The notes: generated by a model from the letters alone, not told the origin. A DNA stretch of 64,000 nucleotides from Symbiodinium natans (GCA_905221605.1 CAJNDS010002335.1:346887-410886); one strand, 5' to 3'; positions 1-10,703 are shown, counted from the stretch's first letter. Numbers and translations are program-made.

Positions 1-2640
1 CAAAACCCGAAACCCTAAAGCCCTAAACTGCAGCCTTGCCTTGCCAGCCTGATGCGAGTGTGAGAGTGGAAGCTCAAAACGGAAGAGCGGAAGGTTCATA
101 GGGCATACTCATATCAAGCCACCAGCCCTCAAAGGATACGCCGTCACCTCTTACAGCCTCCTAGAACTTAACACGTCCTCCACCCCAAAACACTGGTCTG
201 AGGCCGGACTCTCTGGTTCACGAAGCTTGGACATTTTTGGAGCTGTTTCATTCTTTTTGGGATTGATAGGGGTTTGGTGCGAGTTGCTGTGTCAGTGCAT
301 GTTGCAGCTGAGGTACTATGGGGCCTTAAGAATTATAATAGAGGTCAGGGCTTTGGCCAGAGAACTTGTTCGTTTGAGGGCCTTGAACCCAAAGCCTCGC
401 GAACCCTAAACCAAGTAGACCCACAATCACAAGAAGTGCGTGGAGTGAGAGTCGGCGTCCTTGCTTGTAGACTATGCGTCTCAATAGTGTTTAGCACTTC
501 CTGATGGCAATCTCCTTCTCATTCGCATGGCCGCATATCGCCCGAACAAAAAATTGATCTCATTGGTTATTACATCAGGCGGCTAGGTGGGTGGTAACAA
601 AACTCTCTCGATTTGTTGGCGAGGCAGAAACCGACGAGGAGGATGTCGACGAGGCACGCCGAACTCCGATGTAGGGTTTAGGCTTCTTGGGTGGTTTCGG
701 GTTTGGGGTTGGGAGGGCTCCAGACACTCAGCACTGTGTCTCAATACCAAAGCCGTTTATAGAGTCCCTTCATGCGACTCCATCGGCTGAGACTGTTACC
801 CTGAGGATAATTTCCCTTGCAACGTGGGTCCGGGTTCAGGGTTTGGGGTTTGAGGGGTTCAATTAAAGGTTTAGGGACCACAGGAGCCCTGAAGCAAAAT
901 GGTTTTAGGGTTGGGGGGGAGGGTCAGTGAGGGTGTTACACAGAAACATTTTTCATCTGCAGGTTGCAGCTTTGACATCTCAGGTTTTTTTGGCCAGCGT
1001 GCGTGGCTGACTTCGTAGCATCGTAGCGCCAGGGGTGGTTTCGAGGATCACTTGGCAGTGGATGATGGCTATGAGATTGATAGGGCGTGAAGATGGGCTT
1101 ATGCACCCCTCGTGTTCCAATGCCCTCTGAGTCCCAAGCCTTGATTGAACCCACGTGCCTTCCCCCCTGGAGGAGGAACTGGAGGATGAAAGCACCGGTC
1201 ACCACAGTTGCACTTAAAGGGTCTGGCTCGTGGCACGTCAAGTTCCGGCCCGGGTTGTGGGTTGTAGGTTCAGGGCTAGGGTGTCAAGTCTTCAGAGGAG
1301 TGCTGGGGCTTTATTGTCGTACTGCACCAAGAAAGGAAAGGGCTCCCGAACGCAACTGGCACCCTAAAGCACGTGCAGCCTACGCGGTGCACAGCTTGCA
1401 CGGATGTCACGCGTTGGAGTTTCCCGGCGTATCGCGTACGCGCAGCAGGCGAAACTGCGAAACATCGTGTTTGGGGTGGCTTGGGTCGCCAACGGTGGCC
1501 GACAAGCTAATGCTATCTTCACGCTTAGGAAGCAAGTATACACCCACAGCACACCCATCTCATCGGGCAACCGTGACGCGCACGAGCCTTCAGAAAGAGC
1601 GTTGAGAATTTAAGATAATTCAAGGAACAGAGACTGCGTTCAACAAAGGGAAGGCTCACGAAACCTCGCCTCCAAACGAAAGTTGGGTGAAACTTCCAGC
1701 TGTCGACCAAAGAAAGAAGCTAGGGCTTCAAGTGGGGCTGGAGTCTTGGCTTTGGGGCCCGGGGGCTTGGTGGGGGTTTGATGCAAGCTGCCAAGCCGAA
1801 AGCTCCTCTACCCTCAAGTCCTCAGGCATCTTGAAGAATAATCCTTTAATCCTAAACCCTAAAGCCCAAACCCTAAACCCTAAACCTGCGGATGCGGGCG
1901 CTGGATGTGCGCGCAGTGCGGGTGGCGAAACCTTAAACCTTAGCCCTGGAGCCTGAACCTGGGGGCTGCTGAGGCAGCTTGTCATCGCCGGGCAGCCTTT
2001 TGCAGACGCACTCTGGCATGACACCCTCGGAGGCCTCCGAAATGGAAGTTGGGGATTCGCTGCGAACAGGTCTGACGCTTCGAGTGCCTGAGAGAGAGAG
2101 CAAGAAAGAGCAAGAAAGAGAAAGAAAGAGAGAGAGGGGGGCCCTCTCGCTGACCAGAAGCAGAAGCAGAAGAAGAATAATCAGAAGAATAATAATAAGA
2201 AGAGAGAGAGAAAGAAAGACAAAAGAAAGGGTTAGGGATTTCGGATTTAGGGTTTATAGGGTTTGGTAGGAGGGGAGAGGTGACTGGGTCGTGGAGATGC
2301 TCACCTCCCCCCCCCCCCCCCCCCACGACTTGGGGATTCGTGCTCATTCATGGCGTGCGTCCACCCTGACGGCCGCGAAGCCTCCAAAGCAAAGAAGCCC
2401 CACCATACACCCCAAACCGTGGCCACAAAAACCCTAGACCCTTCGGCGGTCGGTTTCGTTATGCCTGCGCGGTGACCTCGCATGGGTAGTGTTCACTTTT
2501 CCCTTCCTTCGTTCTCTCTTTCTCACTGTCGGTGGACGTATTGCATCCCTGCAGTGTGGTTGCGAGGCTGCTAGGCAGGTGGCAAAAACCCTTTACACCC
2601 TAAACCCGAAAAACCCAAAACCCTCTGTCTCAAACCCTAC
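1..2640. other. Gene-poor left flank
   Basis: No coding segment here can be tied to a protein family. The stretch holds scattered TTTAGGG/CCCTAAA motifs (a short CCCTAAA run near 1848-1886), a purine-rich GA/AAGAG tract at about 2092-2215, and a C homopolymer at about 2306-2324. Open frames on both strands exist, but their translations are low-complexity or lack family signals. A recurrent cassette (2549-2587) is listed separately. Exons of an upstream gene could be hidden here. Confidence 0.5.
2092..2215. repeat. GA/AAGAG purine-rich low-complexity tract
   Basis: The tract consists of repeated GAGAGA, AAGAAAGAG and AGAAGAATAAT units. Arg/Lys/Glu-rich translations across it are artefacts of the repeat. 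Confidence 0.85.
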
Positions 2641-2659
2641 ACCAAACCAAAAAAGTTCC

Positions 2660-2748
2660 ATGGCATCCGATGCTTGGGCAACTCCTGGCGAGGCCCGTCT
2701 CAACAAGCAGAAGGAGGAGTTGGCGAAGGCGTCCTCCAGACCATTTTA
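2660..2748 (+). CDS. Putative first exon, protein unidentified
   Basis: An ATG in good context (ccATGG) opens a frame reading MASDAWATPGEARLNKQKEE followed by LAKASSRPFYG. It is hydrophilic and Lys/Glu-rich with normal codon composition. The frame runs into the dispersed hairpin element at 2752, so the true 5' splice site lies at or before about 2740. It is not a signal peptide, so it may not belong to the secreted M35 peptidase just downstream; it could be a separate short gene. Supported only by start context and composition. Confidence 0.35.
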
Positions 2749-2751
2749 TGG

Positions 2752-2853
2752 GTTGGGATGTTCCCCCTTATACTAACAGTCGTTAATAGGGGCTATCATA
2801 GCAGATACGATAATCCCTATTCAGGAATGTTAGTATAAGGGAGGGTTTCCTGG
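2752..2853. mobile_element. Dispersed ~100-bp hairpin element, copy 1
   Basis: Left arm TTGGGATGTTCCCCCTTATA then CTAACAGTCG; right arm GGAATGTTAGTATAAGGGAG. The arms are inverted copies of each other and match five other loci in this window (14345, 43844, 53815, 57443, 63570). There is no coding capacity. It resembles a miniature inverted-repeat transposable element and lies in a putative intron directly after the exon-like segment at 2660. Confidence 0.8.
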
Positions 2854-3170
2854 GGGGGGGGGGAGGTGTGTGGGAGCCCTTCGCAACCACACTTTGGGAA
2901 GGATGTAGGGGCCCGCAGGGGCCCCCTTCTTGGCTTAGACGGGTTCATTGAGGGTTCTGCTGATCAGCTTGTCCTTCAGGGGTGATTGCAGGCACCATAT
3001 TCAATCATGCAGGAGCAAACACCCATTCTAAGAAGATAGACCCCCATTCCTGTCTATTCCCTGTTGCCAACAGTCGGGTCTTTGTTCAGGGTTTTCCGCA
3101 GGCACATATCCTGGGCCAGGGATCTTCTGACTTTTTTGTGAGAAACTTCACTGGGACGACGCTGTTGCAG

Positions 3171-3272
3171 AGTTCAGCGAATGCGAATACACTTCCACAC
3201 CGGTGTTGAAGCCGAAGGAGTCCGATCCCTTTGCTAGCTTCAAGATGTGCGAGTTGGAGCCTCCCCCCAGCT
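3171..3272 (+). CDS. Probable exon upstream of the M35 catalytic exons
   Basis: After a CTGTTGCAG acceptor at 3170, one frame reads EFSECEYTSTPVLKPKESDP then FASFKMCELEPPP, with a GT donor possible near 3273. It has three possible acidic/Cys positions and is free of stops until 3280. Placement suggests an N-terminal (propeptide or pre-catalytic) part of the M35 gene, but I see no diagnostic motif. Coding status is inferred from composition and splice-site fit. Confidence 0.4.
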
Positions 3273-3613
3273 CGTGTTGATGCGAGGTTTTTGTGCTCAG
3301 GGCTTAAGGGCATCGCATCGCCGGTGCCGGTGTGCCCGATGCCCGAACACTCTTCGTTCGCGTTGCAGTGCCTACTTATGGTACAGTTCAGGGTTGAGGT
3401 GCAGGGTCCTGGGAGACGTTGGCGAACATTGCCATCTTGCGTTTTGCTTGCCGCATGGTGAGCTTGCCCTGTCTGCCAGAGGGGCTTGTGTAGGCTCTCT
3501 GCACAGATCATAGATACCCAAAATTCCTTCGAGACTATATGAGAACAACCCCCCCCCTCTCCCTCTGTCCGCCACACCCAGCAACTAACAAAAGTAAGAC
3601 TCCGGCCCTGCAG

Positions 3614-3700
3614 GCCTACATGGGCATCGTTATCCGCGCATTCAGTGGGAGGCAGACACAGACGCAGATGAGCAGCTGGTTCGGATCCGCTGCCTTCAGA
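3614..3700 (+). CDS. M35 metallopeptidase gene, exon with WFG motif
   Basis: After a CCCTGCAG acceptor (3613) the frame reads AYMGIVIRAFSGRQTQTQMS followed by SWFGSAAFRN. The combination of a helix followed by a hydrophilic stretch and W-F-G is typical of the N-terminal part of M35 / peptidyl-Lys metalloendopeptidase catalytic domains (family knowledge), where a TxWFG segment precedes the catalytic helices. The 3' limit is uncertain: a GC donor at 3689 or a site shortly after 3700 is possible. It connects forward to the catalytic exon at 4023. Confidence 0.6.
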
Positions 3701-4022
3701 AACCTACAGCCTCCGGTCTCAATAGTCTTTGCTTCGTTCGTGTCCGGCCTAGCAAACACATGCCAAAGGATTGGCCTCCAAATTGCTTCGGCCATGCCCA
3801 CAACCGGCAAGACAGAGTCATGCCCTGAACCCGCAAAAACCTGGAACCCACTGCAGACACACGTGGGCTATGCTTGATGCAGGGCGCCTTTGTTCCAGGA
3901 GGTTTGGTTTGAGAATGAGGACCCTGACAACGATGAAGAAATATAGTAAACCATATAATATAGGACCATATACCCCCCTTGATTTCGGACGTGTATTTGG
4001 AAATTGAATGAGGTCGCGCAAG

Positions 4023-4496
4023 GAGATCCTGCGCGTCTTGAATTCCATCGACCACATGATCAGTAATGTCGTGTGTCTCCGCTGTGTTGTTGGAGTTGTG
4101 GTTGCAGTGCTTATGGGAGACGCGTACAACCCATCAGCTGTGAGAAAGTGCTTGAGGTATGTTTATCCGGGTCCGAAATGCTCGCCGAATACCTATGCCT
4201 ACGTCTATCCTCAGGCCTACAAGTGCAGAGCAGGAACGCAAGAATCGCGGCCCTGCACAACGATGAAAGGCAGCAACAAGTATGTGTTCTACTTGTGCCC
4301 ACTGTACTTCAAGAGACCTTCCGAAATGGTCGAGACCTTGGTTCACGAGGGCTCGCACCATGCTACTGCCTTTACAGATGACGTTGACTTCGACGGCGGC
4401 ACCGCCTACGGCCGATCTACGTGTCAGAAGCTTGCTCGTGCCGATCCTGCCCTCGCTCTGAAGAATGCCGACAACTTTTGCTACTACATCCAGGAG
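4023..4496 (+). CDS. M35 zinc metallopeptidase (deuterolysin/peptidyl-Lys type), catalytic exon
   Basis: This exon encodes the catalytic core of a secreted zinc endopeptidase. The frame opens after a CGCAAG acceptor with EILRVLNSIDHMISNV, continues with the Cys-rich stretch containing YVYPGPKC and TYAYVYP, then KYVFYLCPLYF, the zinc site VHEGSH (HExxH with catalytic Glu), and further on DDVDFDGGTAYG, the Asp-bearing aspzincin GTxxYG-type third-ligand motif. It ends with ALALKNADNFCYYIQ, matching the C-terminal NADN-Y-F pattern of the family. The insert VCLRCVVGVVVAVLMG (about 4071-4115) is hydrophobic and may be a short in-frame intron (GT at 4071). The frame stops at TGA 4497-4499. A GA donor at 4494 would instead join it in phase to the Cys-rich exon at 4792; I prefer the latter because the modules follow directly. 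Confidence 0.85.
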
Positions 4497-4791
4497 TGAC
4501 ATTGCGTGCCCACTGTAAGCACCCTTAGAGAGCGACTTTGAGAGGTCCCTTCAAATAGCCTCAAACAAAGTCCCAAGCTTCACCCAGGACACAGCCACAC
4601 AGGTATCGGATACGCGCTCTGAGGCCAGTACAAGTGGCCCTAGCTGCCCGGACTTTGCTAGAGCGCCCTGGCACAGATTCATGTTTGTTGATTGCATGTA
4701 TACACATATGTGTATATATATATGTATATATACATACATGTACATATGTAGTACTATTGTTTTGACTCCGGTCTGTCCTCCAGCAACAAAG

Positions 4792-5062
4792 GTTCATACT
4801 CCGGATAAGGACGGCGACTGCTTGTGCCCTTCTTCCGAGCAGTGCTTTTACCAGGGCAACCTGGGATGCCCCTTCTCTTCTACGCCACGGGAGAACACGC
4901 ACAGCACCGCGTACTTCTCCGCAAACTGTGAGGGATGCAGTTGCAGAGCCAAGCCGGCAGCCACCACAGCCACCACCACCATGATCCACAGAGTAAGCTC
5001 GACCTGTCCGTCATTTTCGGGGGTGAGTCGGCCCGACAGAGATGGAGACTGCTTCTGCTACG
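4792..5062 (+). CDS. Cys-rich modules 1 and 2a, likely C-terminal part of the M35 protein
   Basis: After an ACAAAG acceptor the frame contains the module PDKDGDCLCPSSEQC...GCP...YFSANCEGCSC, then a Thr/Ala linker (PAATTATTTM), then the start of a second module PDRDGDCFC. The pattern P-x-[DE]-x-[DE]-G-D-C-x-C ... Y-F-x-x-x-C-x-x-C-x-C recurs at 5551, 6783 and 7408, so this is an internally repeated extracellular Cys-rich domain. The Thr-rich linker is typical of secreted modular proteins. A GC donor at 5063 is consistent with splitting the second module. No named domain is recognised. An alternative is that these exons form a separate secreted protein. Confidence 0.6.
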
Positions 5063-5550
5063 GCCCCCTGGGCTTCGACTTAGAAAAACCGTTTTGGGGT
5101 CTACCTGGGGCTTAGGGTTTCTAAATGTTGCAAGTTGCTGCAACAATGCTGGGACTCCCCCTCAGTCCTTGCACCTTTTTTCTCCCCCGTGCGGGATCAC
5201 AGAACGCACGTATGACCAGGTCAGATGATGTGCATGTTTCGGGGCTCTCCTGGCTGTCCCTACTCTGGGACTCTTGGACCCGGAGATATGATGGGGTCTG
5301 AAGGGGGGGGGGGGGGGTTTTGGGAAGGTGAACCCTGAACGGAGCTCGGCGGAAGACTGAAGGTGGCAGGCCCAAAGGAGGGACCGACTCCTCAACGCGC
5401 CAAGCCTCTAGAGACCCTGAGTTTGACCCCAAGCATGCAAATCCCTGGACAATCTCTGATTCCCAAAGCCGTCAATCTTGACGCCCAAAAAAAAATCAAG
5501 CAAGAAAGAGTGCGCAGCCCTGAAGAAGACCAAGGACGGCGCAGAACCAG
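5063..5550. other. Intron-like sequence with G homopolymer
   Basis: Between two halves of a Cys-rich module. Contains a G run at about 5303-5317 and no supported coding segment; the missing middle of module 2 may be a microexon here. Confidence 0.4.
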
Positions 5551-5622
5551 AGGTACAGCCACCTGTACTTCCACTCGGGCTGCTCGGAGTGTTTCTGCAC
5601 CCGGAGATCCAGGGCCAAGCAG
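5551..5622 (+). CDS. Cys-rich module 2b exon
   Basis: After an AACCAG acceptor the frame reads RYSHLYFHSGCSECFCTR. The YF-x3-C-x2-C-x-C pattern repeats the second half of module 1 (YFSANCEGCSC). It is flanked 3' by C homopolymer tracts (5638-5654) that mark non-coding sequence. The middle part of module 2 (C-P-x4-C...GCP) was not located between 5063 and 5550. Confidence 0.5.
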
Positions 5623-6782
5623 GCGAGGTGGGCCCGACCCCCCCCCCCCCCCCCTACAAACAAACAACAAAAAGAAAGGACCACCCTCCCCCCCCCCCCC
5701 CCGCCCCGGACATATTCGTAACTGTATTTTCTCGTGTTGCACTTCAAAAGGTCCTCTCTTCTTTTACATTCTTCGGTATCTTGCGGGGAGGGGGGGGGGG
5801 GTGGGGGGAGGGGGAGGGGGGGATCTCAGACTTGACTTGGGCATGTTTTTACACGGAAACTGGGTTTTTGTGGTAGGTCAGCGCGTTGTTTTTCGGGTTG
5901 AGGGAATAGGGTCCTAAGAGAAGTGTCGCATTAGGGAGCCTAGGCTTGAACAAAATGATCTTAGTAGTAGTGTAGGCAGCCTTTGACCGGCATTATAATC
6001 CCCGTATAATCCCAATGGTTATCCCAAATGTTTCCACGATACTGGACAACTAAGTGAGAGATTAGGACCTGAGTCCTCCGGAGCAGAGCCATCCGAGGTG
6101 CTTGCAGTTTCAGTTTCGAGGTCAGGGCCTTCTCCTTTTCGACCGAAAGAGCTAAACCCAGAGCCCGCAAAGAAAACAAAATGTCTAAACTAACATATTG
6201 TAAAGAACTAATACCAGATTAACATCTCATAATAAAGAAGAGGTGAGGTCAGGTGAGGTGAGGTGAGTTGAGCATCGACCGACGATGCGAAGGAGACGGT
6301 GCACCGTTAATAATACAAAAACATTACTTACTAGTCATCATAAACCAGCAATTTTTCTTAAAGATAGAAATATTAAGAATGCCGTGCCTTGTCCAGGCGC
6401 CAGAAGTCCAGTGTCCACCATCGGCACTGACGAGGGTCCCAGCCGCCCGACTGCCAGAGCGAAACCAATATTGTGGGAAGGTTCTTGAAATTGGCGCTGA
6501 AAAGAGTACCTCAGTTAGAGAATTGACCAAAGACTGTGGTATAATAGGGTCACTCGCTATGAACTAATCAGTAAATCAGGTTTGGGCCTTCTTCGCGCTC
6601 TCACATTATCCAATACCTCGCTGGATGTAGTGGGCGGGCCATGCCTGGTGCAGAAATGCCACATAGTGGAAGCAGAATGAGTCTTCAAACAGGGCCCCTC
6701 CTCAAAGAGAAAGGGGGTAGGGGGGTAGGGGGGGGGGGGGGATTGCATGACAAAGAGCAGCGAACGACCCCAAGTGCCGCAG

Positions 6783-6900
6783 ATCCAGGATCGAGAGGGG
6801 GACTGTCATTGCCCCGCCTCGCAGCATTGCACCTTCGAGAATCAGACTGGATGCCCGATCGCGGATGCGTATGCGAAGCACCACCGCATCTGGGCAGCAG
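6783..6900 (+). CDS. Cys-rich module 3a exon
   Basis: After a TGCCGCAG acceptor the frame reads IQDREGDCHCPASQHC then TFENQTGCPIADAY. This aligns residue by residue with module 1 (DKDGDCLCPSSEQCF...GCP), so it is a third copy of the repeat. The 3' splice limit is uncertain; a GC donor near 6870 or a site before 6930 would work. A G homopolymer immediately 5' (about 6729-6740) confirms intronic sequence upstream. Confidence 0.6.
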
Positions 6901-7405
6901 CTTCTGATAATGGTGGCATTGAATGCCTCTAAAGGCTCCATACATCCCGAAATGCCAAAGCCTGTCAGACGCTCAAGATTGGGCGTAGACTCTGCCAAGG
7001 GCATACAACCAATATACCACCCGACAAGGGTCATGTGCCTTCACGATTGGTATATATACTCGCTTTTTTCGGATAAGGTAAGGTAGCCTGGATTTAGGGA
7101 CGTTGGTTGCGCGGTGTGCTCAACTGGGCAGGTTTCAGGTGGGCTGTCTTCTTGTTGCTTTCTCTCTGCTTGATTGCATGAGGCCCGGGTAAGGTCAGGG
7201 CTGAAGATCGGGCTTGACGACGTAGTTCTCAGCAAGGGGTCCAGAACAGCGGACATGGTGCACAGAGTGAATGCAGACCAACAGTCGGTCTAACGGCACT
7301 CCGCAACTCGGGTGGACCCCTGCTCCCAAAAGCCTCAATAGATCCGTCAGTCTGATCCGCCGCAGACCATGGACAGTGGGGAGCTCTCATCGCAGAATCT
7401 CCTGT

Positions 7406-7458
7406 AAGGATACTTCGACGTCAACTGCACCAGCTGTGAGTGCGTCCCCGATGCTTAA
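7406..7458 (+). CDS. Cys-rich module 3b, likely terminal exon
   Basis: The frame reads GYFDVNCTSCECVPDA and then TAA (7456-7458). It completes module 3 with the YF-x3-C-x2-C-x-C pattern. An in-frame TAA directly before GYF means the exon must start after about 7406, at the AAG|G site. This gives a plausible 3' end for the M35/Cys-rich gene at 7458. Confidence 0.55.
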
Positions 7459-8812
7459 CTTCACCATTCTCCTGCCGCGCAGAAAATACTTTGCAATCGT
7501 GCGGAGTTTGCTTGGACGCCTCTTAATCATTGGCGTTCTTGGGCTTGGGCTTCATTTAGGCAAACCATGACACGTTTTGAGGCAGGGCGTGGCGAGGCCC
7601 TGTAGTTGCCAACGCCTCGGTCGCAAGCGTCGTGGTAGTCACTGGGGCCGAGGGTGTCAAAAATCAGGGTGCTGTTCCAAATCCACTGCGGCAGAATTAG
7701 TGGCATTTCCCAAAATATGGATACTGAACGTACACTTCACACCGCCATATTTTCCCTTGTAACCCCCCCCCCCCCCTCCCATTGGAGGTGCCCCTAGGTT
7801 TTTGAAGTTTCCGCCCCCATGTATTCCTAGCTTGCGAGGCTCCTAGATTTCGGGCCTCACGTCCTCAAGCACTCAAGGTTTCCTGCCTTCATTCCGAGCC
7901 TTCCGCACAGAGTGTTTCTCGCAGGCCGGGCGGCCGATGGCGCCACCAGAAAGAGTGGCACGACTTCTTGTGAGAGCTTCAAAAATCGAGCAGCTTTGCT
8001 GGGAGCCCTGCCCATTCCCCAAGATTCGTGTTGCTTCGCCCTATTGGGTTTGGGGTTGAAGGTATAAAGAGATGTGAGTCGAGGCGACTGGCAGACGATG
8101 TCATTGCACCTTACGGTTTGCGTGGGGTTGTGGGATCAGCGATGGAACCTCTTCTTTGATATATCCCGTTGCTGCCGGCTCCGAGCCTCTGAGTGACATG
8201 AGGGATGCTGCAGTGCCGCTTGTGTTTGTGGCACACAAAAGTAGCCTCGGCAAGGCGGCAGCGCAAAAAAGGAGTTAGTTTTTAGCCCAGGACCGACCCG
8301 AGACCTGCAAGCCTCGTGCCACCTCTTCTCATGCTTGCGCTTACGTGCCACGAAAGCAGCCTGAGCTTGGGTTTAGGGTCTAGGGCACGGTCGCCTTCCC
8401 CTGCTCTGATCATGGCCGGGAAGGAGAAGGCGGGCACGAGACGGGGACTGCTTGACTGATTCGAGCCGCCTTGCTCTTCTCCATTTTGGGATCTTTACCA
8501 TGAATCCGAAAATTCTGATAAATTGAGGTTTCTGGTACTCTCATAATTAATGCGGGATACCATGAGGGGTTCTTCAATGTAGGATATGCCGCCGGCCTCG
8601 TTTTTGTTTTTTTTTTTTGGGGGGGGGGGGGGGGGGGAGGGGGTTGGGGGGGTTGGGGTTGGGATAGCATAGTATATGGGGGATTTTGTCAATTTAGGGG
8701 CCCTCACGATTGGTGCTGTTGGCACGTTGCAGGGGCGATGCAAAAGAGTGTGGTTGGCCCTGAATTCGTGCTGATGACTTCGTCCGCTTGTGCTAGTGTG
8801 GAAGTCGAAAGC
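7459..8812. other. Intergenic spacer between the M35 gene and the BT1 transporter
   Basis: I see no supported coding segment. It holds a C run (about 7760-7775), a long G run (about 8620-8638) and scattered TTTAGGG-like motifs. The Pro-rich minus-strand frames at 8410-8743 are translations of the G run. Confidence 0.5.
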
Positions 8813-8815
8813 CTA

Positions 8816-8827
8816 ATTTGGCTCAGG
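8816..8827 (+). other. Spliced-leader-like motif upstream of BT1 gene
   Basis: ATTTGGCTCAGG matches 10 of 12 bases of the 3' end of the dinoflagellate spliced leader (TTTTGGCTCAAG, from general knowledge). It sits 206 nt before the BT1 start codon. Such genomic relicts are known as marks of reverse-transcribed mRNAs that re-entered the genome. Two mismatches make chance plausible. Confidence 0.3.
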
Positions 8828-9032
8828 CCAGCTGACAGTTTCTGCTTCTCTTTCTTGATGCTGGCGCGCATGGATTTGGGTGTGAAGTCCTATATAAGTT
8901 TATCTAGGGCTACCGGCTAGAGTTCAGCATTGACTTGGGCAGCACAGTTGAAGGCTTGCGGCTTAGAGTCTAGGGTTACTTGCGCTTATGTCGGCTGTGG
9001 AAGGCATGTAAAGAAACTTTCTCAGTCCTCGC

Positions 9033-10703
9033 ATGGATCCGCCCGAACGCACGTCGGTGCAAGAGACGCCGGCCGCGCCGGTCCTCCTGGGAAGCAGGTG
9101 CGCAGACGAAGAGGCGGGAAGCCCTGTCAAGGCTGCACACAGCGCCGAGCTGAATTTGCAGAAAACATCCAAGCGCGCTAATGGATTGCAAGACGATTCG
9201 GAAGAAGATCCCGGCCGAGGCAAATGCCGCCTTCCTCTGCTCAACTGGTTTCGGCTCCTGTGGAGGCTGTTTGGCTCATTTGCGCCCCTTGGCATGCTGT
9301 CCTATGGGCTGCAGCAGGGTTTTGCCCGGGGAACCTCGGAGTTTGCCTGCAAGTACTACATGATGGACACCCTGCAGCTGGATGGGGCAACCATGGGCAG
9401 GCTGCTCGCAGTGGCTCACGTGCCCTGGAACGTGAAGCCGGTGCTTGGCATGCTCTCCGACACCATGCCTCTGATGGGTTTCCACAAGACCTCCTATTTG
9501 GTCATTGGCTGCGTCTTCAGCTTGCTGGCCTACCTTTGGTTTGGCTGCGTCGCCCTCGGAACCTCTGGACTCGTGGTGTTCATGTTGTCCGTGAACTTGT
9601 CTCTCGCGTTGTCGGACTTGGTCATCGATGCCACTGCGGCGAGGCTGGGAAAGGAGCACGCGGCGCACGCGTCTGACCTGCAGTGCGCACTGAGATCTGC
9701 AGAAGCAACTGGCGGAATCGTCGCCGGAGCAGCGAAAGGCTCGCTGGTTGCACTGATCTCTCCGCAGGGCACCTCGCTCGTCAACACGCTTTCCGCGGTG
9801 GGTGTCCTTGTGCCCGCCTTGCTCGGCTGGCTGCCAGAAGAGCGGCTGCCCGCGCGCCAGAGATGTGCGCCGAATGTCAAGGAGTTCCACAAGCACCCAC
9901 TAATGTCTGCAGTGGCCATAGTGTTGTCGGTCGTGGCCATCGGCCTTTCCCTGGTGCATCTGTTCGTCGAGGACATGCGCTTGAGAGCGACCATCACCAT
10001 CATCTGCGCCATGGGCATCGGAGCTTCCACAATGAAGGCCTTGTCGGGCATCTCCCCGTACTTCGGGTGCACGGCGCTCTTCATCTTCCTGCGCCTCGTT
10101 CTTCAGCCAGGCCTGGGTGAGGCGATGTTCGTATGGTTGACTCGCTTCCCTCAAGGGCCCCAGCTCAGTACCCAGCTCATGGGGATCACTGACTGCTTCG
10201 GCCAAGCTGGGATCCTAATCGGCCTTCTTTGCTACCGGAACTTCATGACCAACTGGCCCTACCGGAAGATCTTCCTGGTAGGGCAGATGGCGTACTTCAC
10301 CAGTCAGCTGCTGGACATTTGCTTAGTCATGCGCTGGAACCGCCTGATCGGAATACCCGACTTCTTGTTCTATGTCGGCGACACGGCCTTCGACCTCGCA
10401 GTCTCCAAGCTCTTTTACGTGCCGCTGGTGGTTCTGGCATACAAGGTCTGCCCAGCGAATCTGGAGGCGACGCTCTTTGCCTCACTGATGGCCCTGAACA
10501 ACATCGGTTGCGATTCTGGAAAGTTCCTGGGGGTCAGCCTCTGCGAGTTTTGGGGCATTGTAGACGGAAACTTTGACTACCTGGTGCACGGCCTTGTGAC
10601 GAAAGCCATCAGTCGGCTCTTGCCGATTCCCCTGATCTTCCTCCTGATACCTTGCCATCTCACCCCCAACGACCCAGTTCCGCTGCACAAGCCCGAGAAC
10701 TAG
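9033..10703 (+). CDS. BT1/FBT-family (folate-biopterin transporter-like) MFS membrane protein
   Basis: A single uninterrupted frame of 556 residues encodes a polytopic membrane transporter. After a hydrophilic, charged N-terminus of about 70 residues, about 12 hydrophobic segments follow. The family signature is at about residues 128-155: VPWNVKPVLGMLSDTMPLMG followed by FHKTSY, corresponding to the WNxKPxxGxLSDxxPxxGxxxxxY hallmark of BT1 transporters. An upstream part (LGMLSYGLQQG...FACKYYMMDTLQL) also fits the family. Known members move folates, pterins or S-adenosylmethionine across plasma or plastid membranes; the substrate here cannot be read from sequence. The ATG at 9033 follows a TTTCTCAG that could be the trans-splicing acceptor. 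Lack of introns contrasts with every other gene in the window except the peroxidase and suggests retroposition. Antisense frames over it are shadows. Confidence 0.93.
   Translation: MDPPERTSVQETPAAPVLLGSRCADEEAGSPVKAAHSAELNLQKTSKRANGLQDDSEEDPGRGKCRLPLLNWFRLLWRLFGSFAPLGMLSYGLQQGFARGTSEFACKYYMMDTLQLDGATMGRLLAVAHVPWNVKPVLGMLSDTMPLMGFHKTSYLVIGCVFSLLAYLWFGCVALGTSGLVVFMLSVNLSLALSDLVIDATAARLGKEHAAHASDLQCALRSAEATGGIVAGAAKGSLVALISPQGTSLVNTLSAVGVLVPALLGWLPEERLPARQRCAPNVKEFHKHPLMSAVAIVLSVVAIGLSLVHLFVEDMRLRATITIICAMGIGASTMKALSGISPYFGCTALFIFLRLVLQPGLGEAMFVWLTRFPQGPQLSTQLMGITDCFGQAGILIGLLCYRNFMTNWPYRKIFLVGQMAYFTSQLLDICLVMRWNRLIGIPDFLFYVGDTAFDLAVSKLFYVPLVVLAYKVCPANLEATLFASLMALNNIGCDSGKFLGVSLCEFWGIVDGNFDYLVHGLVTKAISRLLPIPLIFLLIPCHLTPNDPVPLHKPEN

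Noticed and set aside
5363-5917. 184-codon frame with Pro and Gly runs
   Set aside because: The runs translate C and G homopolymers; only the 5551-5622 segment in another frame fits the Cys-rich module.
9276-10084. Long minus-strand open frames (206 and 184 codons) over the BT1 gene
   Set aside because: They are antisense shadows of a strongly supported + strand transporter and have no family motifs.
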